This document shows positions 57,516-64,000 of a DNA stretch of 64,000 nucleotides, piece by piece. The stretch comes from Pyrenochaeta sp. MPI-SDFR-AT-0127. Its lineage: Eukaryota > Ascomycota > Dothideomycetes > Pleosporales > Cucurbitariaceae. The notes under the pieces are model-generated. The model searched no databases and was not told where the DNA came from. It worked only from the letters and a program-made list of their open reading frames with translations. Position 1 is the stretch's first letter. Each line of letters starts with the position of its first letter. Position numbers and translations under genes: made by a program. The stretch is from the NCBI GenBank assembly GCA_020747015.1, contig JAGTJM010000019.1, forward strand, positions 558,001-622,000. The letters run 5' to 3'.

Positions 57516-60262
57516 TATGTTTTTGGCGCGGTGCATTTGGAACACGGCATGGACATGGCGTTCTAGGCGAGGCGACTTAGATGGTTCATCTTCTATTTAT
57601 GTGGATGAAGCGGCATCATGCGGCAGCATGCGGCAGCACTCGATGAGCGGGCATGCCTCATCAATGGTTTATCATTATCGGGCACGAGACGGTGGAGGCC
57701 AGTCAATTGCATCAAACTCCAATATCAAGGTGCAAGTCAAGCAGCGTCTCAATGTTGGTAGCGACCGAGTGCGACCGCACCGGATTTTACACTTCTTATT
57801 CTCGTGATTACAGCGAGAGTTGTGGAATGATTGATGATGGAATGAAATATCTTACTTCGCAACGTGGCGCAAGATTGAGAGCTATGGGACACGATTTACT
57901 CAAGCGGTTGCAGGCAGAATTTTGGACGCCTCACTAGATAGAGCAAGCTTGAATACAACGTCCTTATCACCAGGCTCATACCCAAGTATACAATTCGTTA
58001 CACTTCTTTATCATGCTTTCGTTCCGCCTATATACGCACTTTCAGGGTCGTCTTTCTCGGCGGCGGCACATTTCCGTTCCTAGATTCGTCAATATCGTTG
58101 CTAATTCTGCATCCCAGGACGAGGGTGCATGTCAAATGGTGTCGAAATAGCTGCCGCCCCATCCCTTCTTATTTGCTACTAAGGAATGTCCGATCCATAC
58201 ACGAAGCAACTAGAGCCTATTCATCCGTCACGATGGGCCAAACCCGGAGAGCTGCTGTATGCCCGTAACCATCTTCATTATCGTTAACATTGCCATCGGA
58301 CCCGTGGCATTGATCATCCTTGTCCTCTGCGAGTCTTTTTTAGTCAAAAGTGTCATTCGTGCCTACGCGGTGAAATCTATGACTACTCCAGAATACTTTT
58401 GGTGGCCCTACTAAACCCTGACGCTTCCGTGTATGATAGATTTGTCAGGGTTTGACCACATGGTACTGAGCCTATATGCTACTGGATACGTGATGGCAAC
58501 TGCTTGGTTCCAGTTTTGCGTCTGGCTTTGCATCGCCATTGAGTCAATCATTTGTGGATGTACGCATAATCCTGGTGCAAACCGCATAGAGCACATACAC
58601 CACTATTATCCACATTAGTCTTTTTTTCAAGTAGGTATGATATCTGCCGTGGAAATGTGTTACTGTAGTCATGCTGGGAGTTATTTACTTGGGCAGCATG
58701 GCAGCCAGTGATGTCGGAATCATGAAAAGAGCGACGATCTTTTCGTAATCCGGAGCCTTGCGCATAGGCAAACGGATAACACTGCAAATACAGCTGCTAC
58801 GCCTGCCACAAAGAATGATTTACACCTTGGCAACAGCAAGTGGTGTGGCGTTAGCATCTACCTCCTCATATTTTCCATTGTCAGGACAGTGTCCGCAGTC
58901 ATTCGACCCAATTGCGTCAAACGCACGATATCACACAAGTAGCAACCACTCTCATTGCTCCTGGCTTATTTCGTTCTACTGCAGTCTCCTTGTATATCCG
59001 CATTAGCGGTCAGACCAATAGCTTTCGCGGCTGTGCTTGGCGTGGTTCTAGAAACCATCACTATGGAATCGAATGCGTATCAGCAAGCTAATACTTACTC
59101 GCACCAAACGTCTTCCGTCAGACATATTGTGTTTGCAGGTGTGGTGAGTGTCTGCGGTCACTGCTGGACGTTAATCGCCCTCTCACGAACGCGGTAGTCA
59201 CGACAATGCACAAGGGCAGTAACGAGAAAGAGTGAGGATGGCCTTGAATGGTGATGCTTGCAAACTTATCGATCATTGTGGGGGCTCATGGCAAATGGCG
59301 CCTGGTGGGCTTGATCCCTGGTGTGTCCTCCAAATAGCCCTGCGTTCATGGCTTAGAGGATCAGACGAGCGTTGCATTCGCGTTGCGTTTTAGACCCTCA
59401 AGGCCTACGTGCGAGACTAACAAGCCAATTTTTCGCTATTGCCCAGACAAGTGGAACAAATCAACCATCAGTCACGTGGTCCTTTGTCTCAAAGGGCTGA
59501 TGGATGATTGTGCAACGCTGACACTGCTCGCTTCCAACCCCCTGCCTTCATGCCCTCACATCTGTGGAACGGAACGCAACTCGAGACGCCGAAGCCGGCA
59601 AACCCAGCCTGGGCATCTTAAAGGATAAGAACAAGAGACATGCCGAGACCGCAATATGGAAAGCAGACGCGGCTTTGAACACTCGCAAAGTAAGGAGCGA
59701 AAGTGTTGAGTGAAACCAAGACCGTGTAGTGCTTCATAGTGCTTCACTGCATGATGGCGCTCTCGGCACATCCACTTACAGAAGCTGGGCGCGTGTCTCC
59801 CAATCCGTGGCAGCCCTTCCAGCATGGCTCCTTTCGCTATTGTGTGGGGTAGTTGACGGACGCTGATGAGCGTGTGCAGTGTGGAGCCTCGTCTCGCCAA
59901 CCCTCACTGACATGCTAGATCGAGATGGGGCGCGCGACTTGCCCCAGATTGATGGTGCCCATGGGGCTCGGTCACCCTGGAGCTGCCATAGGTATTGCAG
60001 CTGAACGATCTGGGGTTGCAACGGGAATGTGTCGCAAGTCGTGAGCCTTTGCGTACCCTGTCATCACAACGCTGGCCCTCGGGCGGGCATGCAACCCGTC
60101 AGCCGGTTAAGAGACAGGCAGCTGCAAGCGTAGAGGGCTTCATCTTTGTCTTTGTCGCTTCCAAACCTTCTCTCCCAACTCTTTCTTGCATCCTTAAAGA
60201 TAGAAGCTAAAGGCCCGGAGCCTGACGCAATAGCTTATCCGTACCTAGCTGCGGTTCTCAAG
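57516..60262. other. 2.7 kb ORF-poor intergenic region
   Basis: Between CDC24 and carbonic anhydrase. It contains a 10-bp tandem duplication (atgcggcagc, 57618-57637) and several short frames; one 51-codon frame with a hydrophobic segment is listed separately. No RNA gene was recognised. The last part (60146-60262) may hold an alternative upstream start of the carbonic anhydrase. Confidence 0.45.
58259..58414 (+). CDS. Possible 51-residue membrane microprotein
   Basis: Small frame starting MPVTIFIIVNIAIGPVALII, with one strongly hydrophobic segment (about residues 4-24) followed by a basic/aromatic tail ending EYFWWPY. No homology is recognised. It sits alone in a gene-poor stretch and may be chance. 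Confidence 0.15.
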   Translation: MPVTIFIIVNIAIGPVALIILVLCESFLVKSVIRAYAVKSMTTPEYFWWPY

Positions 60263-61187
60263 ATGACGACTTACATGGGTGCGTATTCAGCCTTGTGGTG
60301 CACTCAAGCAAGTCAGAGCACAAGGACACAGTGTGCATTCAGCAGCGTGGAGCCTCGCAAGGCTTCGTTACTCGCCTGGGGCTGCTCTACGCTTTATACG
60401 TCGGCTCGGCCCACACTTTGACTGCGCGGTTCCCGGCCAAGAGGGCGACCGGGATGGGCACGTTTAGAACATGCAAAGCTCACCTGATTTCTAGATGCTC
60501 TCGACCACCTCCTCGCCGGAAACCGAATTTACTCCCAACGCACCGCCGAGAAGAATCCGAATGCCTTCGTCGATCTTGCAAAAGGCCAGGCGCCCGACAT
60601 CCTGTGGATAGGCTGTGCAGACAGTAGAATTCCTGAGACGACTGTGTGCCACTGCAAGCCTGGTGACATCTTCGTACATCGCAACATTGCAAACACCGTG
60701 CATGCCGATGACATCAACGCAGCAAGTGTGGTTGAATATGCGGTTGCACATCTCAAGGTGAAGAAGGTGGTCGTCTGTGGACACACCAAGTGTGGAGGCG
60801 CCAATGCTGCGCTGGGCGACGCAGATCTTGGGCAGACGCTCAACACATGGCTGCACCCCGTTCGAGAGTGAGTACATCCCAAGGCTGTCTCTGCTGGCCA
60901 AACATGTGCTCGTGAGGATGCATAAGCTGAGCACCGCTAGGCTGCGTCGAAAGCACAAGATAGAGCTAGAGAAGCTTTCCGATGACGACGCACGCTCCGC
61001 CCGAGTCGCAGAGCTTAACGTACAACAGTCCATTGAGGTCCTTAAGCAGCATCCTGCCATCAAGAGAGCCATTAGCGATCGCGGTCTCACATTGCACGGT
61101 CTCCTCTACGATATTGGTGCCGGGCAGCTGAAGATTTTAGGCGAGTCGGGCACCCCAAAGACCAACGGACTCTGGAGCCCCAGTTAG
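60263..61187 (+). CDS. Beta-carbonic anhydrase
   Basis: Zinc enzyme that interconverts CO2 and bicarbonate, supplying bicarbonate for carboxylases and CO2 sensing. Three exons: 60263-60278, 60495-60867 and 60941-61187, giving 211 residues. Zinc ligands are C46 in IGCADSR, and H102 and C105 in GHTKCGG. The Asp-Arg dyad is D48/R50. PGDIFVHRNIANTV and VVEYAVAHLKVKKVVVCGH are family hallmarks. The second join (PVRE/LRRKHKIE) avoids an in-frame TGA. Exon 1 is only 16 nt. The frame is open upstream to another ATG at 60146, which would add 39 residues (MSLSLPNLLSQLFLASLK...); these include acidic residues and are not a clear targeting signal, so the short start is preferred. The intracellular location is probably cytosolic. 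Several fungal paralogs exist, so I give no symbol. Confidence 0.93.
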
Positions 61188-63566
61188 GAGAGTGAGGTTT
61201 GCGAATTGCGACCTCCAAGCATACTGATATGCCATATTAGCAGCAGTGCTGACCAAAATGGCCGAGGTTGATAGTGACCGGAGTTTTCGGCGTAGATGGT
61301 AGTCACAGGTGTGACACTGAGTGAGATACTAGCACTGGAATGCACAGCGTTTAGGCTTTCGGAAGAGAACGATTCCTTATTTTTGTTTTCTTCTACGATT
61401 ACTACCCGTCCGTGACGTATTGTGTTCGAGGCGTTACCTTTCGGAGACTTTGCTATCGGCTACCATGATGTGCAAGGTATTCATGGTCATAATTAATGCT
61501 TGTCAGCTATCTCTATGTTCAAAGTGCATTTTACCTACTAGAGACTGTCCTCTTCTTTGCAGAAGAAATTCTCACTCACCTCAGTCTTTCTAATACAGCA
61601 ACTTCACGACGCCTCATATCAAATCATCTCTCTTCTTCCTCCCTAACAAATGGAGATTCAAGTAATCCAGATGCTGTCACCAGTCAAACTAATTCGCCAA
61701 GAAGAGGCTCACTACCCGTTCAATACACCAATCACGACACGCAAGTTGTTCCTCGGAAGCAACGAAGCTGTAGCTCATACACCACTTCGAGCGCCACTCT
61801 TCACTCCTCTAGTTCTAGCTATAGCACCTCAGCCCCAAAGTACCGCTGGAGCTAATCAATGAATCACGACCGACGTTCCAGCTACTTTGCAGACTTCAAC
61901 AATACACACAGGATTAAAGAAGTATGGACAGAATTGGGACTTCTCGTCCAAAGTCCAGTAAAAATTGCAAGAACAAGAAAGGACATGTAATCTTTTTGGT
62001 GCTCATACGCATCGCACGACATCGTGATGACAAGGAAAAGTGCATGGAAGGCGGCGTGTGATGCGCTTTGGAAGGGGTTATTTCGTTGAGATACTAAGGA
62101 GGAGCCAGAGAACTCTTGACTGTAAGATATTAAATGCCGAATACAAAGCGGGCGGCTCAGCTGCATGTATTGATGCACCTCAGGCAAGCAAGGTCTTTTC
62201 AACAGTAACCAATCGTTCGGATCTGCCTTTCATGTATTATACATTCTGTATAGTAGCCATCTACTTCGCCCACAGCACATCAAGTCAATTTCTCCCCTCC
62301 CCCCGGATCCCTAGCCCCCTTTCCCCCCCAGTTATTCTCCCTTATTGGAAGTTTTCATCGTTCCATGTTTCCTTCGATTACCAGCGATCAAAAGCTGAAG
62401 CTATAAAAACCATAGTGGCATTTTCCGTCACCAAAGTCAATAAATGACATGTCACGGGACAGCACCAATAATTGGATCATTGCGCTCAATTCACCGGGTT
62501 GTTCGGGTAAAGTGCCTTGGATTGCAGCAATTGTGCTATTATTCTTATCATGTGATAACCACCGTTAAAAGTATCCGATATACCCAGTGCGGACTCTCCC
62601 CTAGATCAATTCCAAACATTTTCACCGCAATGCTCGAGAGTTTGTACACATATTACTTCCCGGTACACGCATATCATGGTTACTGCTTATTCACGCAGTT
62701 CCCTCCATCTCCAAGCATTCCCACACTATGGAAGCAGATCAAAAACACTCCAGATCTCTTTGTTGACAATACCTTCTTCTGAGGAACCTGATCTTGCTGA
62801 TCACTGATGGCATGGGCATCCTGGCATGATAGGCTCTACAACCAGGTTTCTAAACGGTTATTTGTCTGGTACAAGCACGCGAAGTCTGATACCAACGGAG
62901 CAGACGAACAGCCATCCGCAAGGGTATGTTAAAGAAATATTTCTTTTTGCGTAAGAGGAGGTGGAGGAGGATGTAGATCAGAGGAAGATGGTGCTGAATT
63001 AGTACGGGCTAGTAGCCGCCCAGCAGGCCATGATCACACACGATTGGTGCAGTGCACACGGTAGGACTCAGCAACGTAAGGATGCCAGATGAAGCAGCAA
63101 TGTCCCGTGAGCTACGCCTGGTGATGTAGCGGCGAGTTGTTCCAAGTACGCCGATGGTCCTTTTTTTGTTTTGAATCCTAGATACCTAGACTTGTCAAAT
63201 TTGATTCTTAGTTCACGTGTCGGACTTTGAGCTAAGACAGACAGGTACACTCCTTTGCTTCAGCTTTCTTTCGGTCTTCCATTCACAGCTGACTACCAAT
63301 GGAAGATTTTGCATTCGTATGAAATCTTACCACTAATCCGAAGAATTGCCTAGATGCAATGCCGAGACTCAAGAACCAAAAGTACGTCCCAATGCAGACG
63401 CTTTTCGTGAACCCATGCCGAACGTTTTAGGGAAAAAGAAGACGCCATAAAAACACCTGCGGTCTCTGTGCAGATGCGATGCCCAATATACAAAAAATGC
63501 AGCGTGATTAAAAGCTGTAAAGGCCGGCCTGACTCGGTCGGGTATCTGTAGGGAACAAGGAGGATT
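61188..63566. other. 2.4 kb convergent intergenic region
   Basis: Between the converging carbonic anhydrase and GDP-mannose pyrophosphorylase genes. It contains a weak 119-codon serine-rich frame (listed separately) and a 16-bp perfect palindrome (aaagaaatatttcttt) at 62931-62946. No RNA gene was recognised. Confidence 0.45.
61496..61855 (+). CDS. Weak candidate: serine-rich small protein
   Basis: Open frame of 119 codons with a hydrophobic start (LLETVLFFAEEIL) and a Ser/Thr-rich second half containing RRGSLPVQY and PRKQRSCSSY. The serine richness is protein-like, but there is no recognised domain or splice support. It may be spurious. Confidence 0.2.
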   Translation: MLVSYLYVQSAFYLLETVLFFAEEILTHLSLSNTATSRRLISNHLSSSSLTNGDSSNPDAVTSQTNSPRRGSLPVQYTNHDTQVVPRKQRSCSSYTTSSATLHSSSSSYSTSAPKYRWS

Positions 63567-64000
63567 TTACATGATGATCGAGGGAGCTAGACTACATTAG
63601 CTGTGTTTGTGAATGGCATGCATTACAGATAGACTTACTGTCAACATTCTGTTTAATAGTTTTGTGGGGGAGAACGGAGCCACCATTGACGTAGACCTCG
63701 TCACCAATGGAGACATCGTCGCCCAAGACGGTCACGTTTTCAAGGCGTGCCCACTTCCCAACAGTGCTGTTCCAGCCGACAATCGTCGACTTGACCCAAG
63801 CATGGTCCTTGACGCGGCTATTCTTGAGCAAAACGCATCGCTGCAGACGCACACCGTCACCAATGACAACATTTGGTCCGATAGTAACGTTGGGGCCAAT
63901 ACGGCAATTCTTTCCAATCTTTGCTGACGGGTCAATGAGGACGTTGCCGCCATAGACGAAAGGCTCCGAGGCCGGCGTGAGGAGTTTTGAGTTCTTCCGT
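63567..64000 (-). CDS. MPG1: GDP-mannose pyrophosphorylase, C-terminal part (cut by window edge)
   Basis: Makes GDP-mannose from mannose-1-phosphate and GTP for glycosylation, GPI anchors and cell-wall mannan. Only the C-terminal left-handed beta-helix is present; the catalytic nucleotidyltransferase domain lies beyond 64000. Visible hexapeptide repeats include IDPSAKIGKNCRIGPNVTIG, VRLQRCVLLKNSRVKDHAWV and IVGWNSTVGKWARLENVTVL, then GDDVSIGDEVYVNGG and LPHKTIKQNV. The last intron (63587-63638) joins NVD to TPSIIM, using a 20-nt terminal exon at 63567-63586 that restores the conserved IIM end. The strict match of these repeats to the Mpg1/Psa1 family makes the call firm. Confidence 0.94.

Noticed and set aside
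62931..62946. 16-bp perfect palindrome
   Set aside because: AT-rich, short and isolated in a 3' intergenic region; likely chance.
1..64000. tRNA, rRNA, snRNA or riboswitch genes
   Set aside because: I looked for B-box-like GGTTCGANTCC and its complement and for familiar snRNA cores in the gaps and saw none; a covariance-model scan would be decisive.

Overview
The window looks like nuclear DNA of a filamentous ascomycete. The evidence is short introns of about 50-70 nt (GT donor, CTAAC/CTGAC-type branch, CAG/TAG acceptor), Zn2Cys6 and copper-fist regulators, a PDR-type ABC-G pump, a MOT1 molybdate transporter, and the fungal types of Cdc24 and epsin. The general style suggests Dothideomycetes (Pleosporales-like); this is an impression, not a tested placement. 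There are no operons, rRNA, tRNA, CRISPR or recognisable transposons. I count 18 well-supported protein genes, two of them cut by the window edges, plus a few weak candidates. ORF-poor gaps run up to 4.6 kb.

Left part (1-12.8 kb): an unrecognised protein truncated at the left edge, a small F-box-like protein, a four-exon epsin (ENTH, UIM, NPF, clathrin box) and a four-finger C2H2 transcription factor. A 4.6 kb ORF-poor region lies upstream of the C2H2 gene. Middle-left (12.8-28.2 kb): flavohemoglobin (NO dioxygenase), a 12-TM MFS transporter, the complex III hinge protein Qcr6, an RraA-like protein head-to-head with the mitochondrial i-AAA protease Yme1, and an Rgt1-like Zn2Cys6 glucose regulator.

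Middle-right (28.2-47.1 kb): an Ace1-type copper-fist activator head-to-head with the Rgt1-like gene, an unrecognised 866-residue nuclear-type protein with a triple ACGCG promoter element, an SDR oxidoreductase head-to-head with a MOT1 molybdate transporter, and a full-length PDR pump. Right part (47.1-64 kb): an F-box/WD40 protein of the beta-TrCP/FWD-1 type head-to-head with the RhoGEF Cdc24, a beta-carbonic anhydrase, and the 3' part of GDP-mannose pyrophosphorylase.

Most genes are unrelated housekeeping or regulatory genes. There is no PKS, NRPS, terpene synthase or other core enzyme that would make this a biosynthetic cluster, and I found no clearly new multi-gene system. The most informative leads are two NirA-type motifs between flavohemoglobin and the MFS gene, the MCB-like triplet before the 866-residue orphan, a possible long alternative N-terminus for the RraA-like protein, and several gene-structure ambiguities (symmetric intron, alternative C-terminus, micro-exons). 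Splice junctions were inferred by eye from frame continuity and family conservation.
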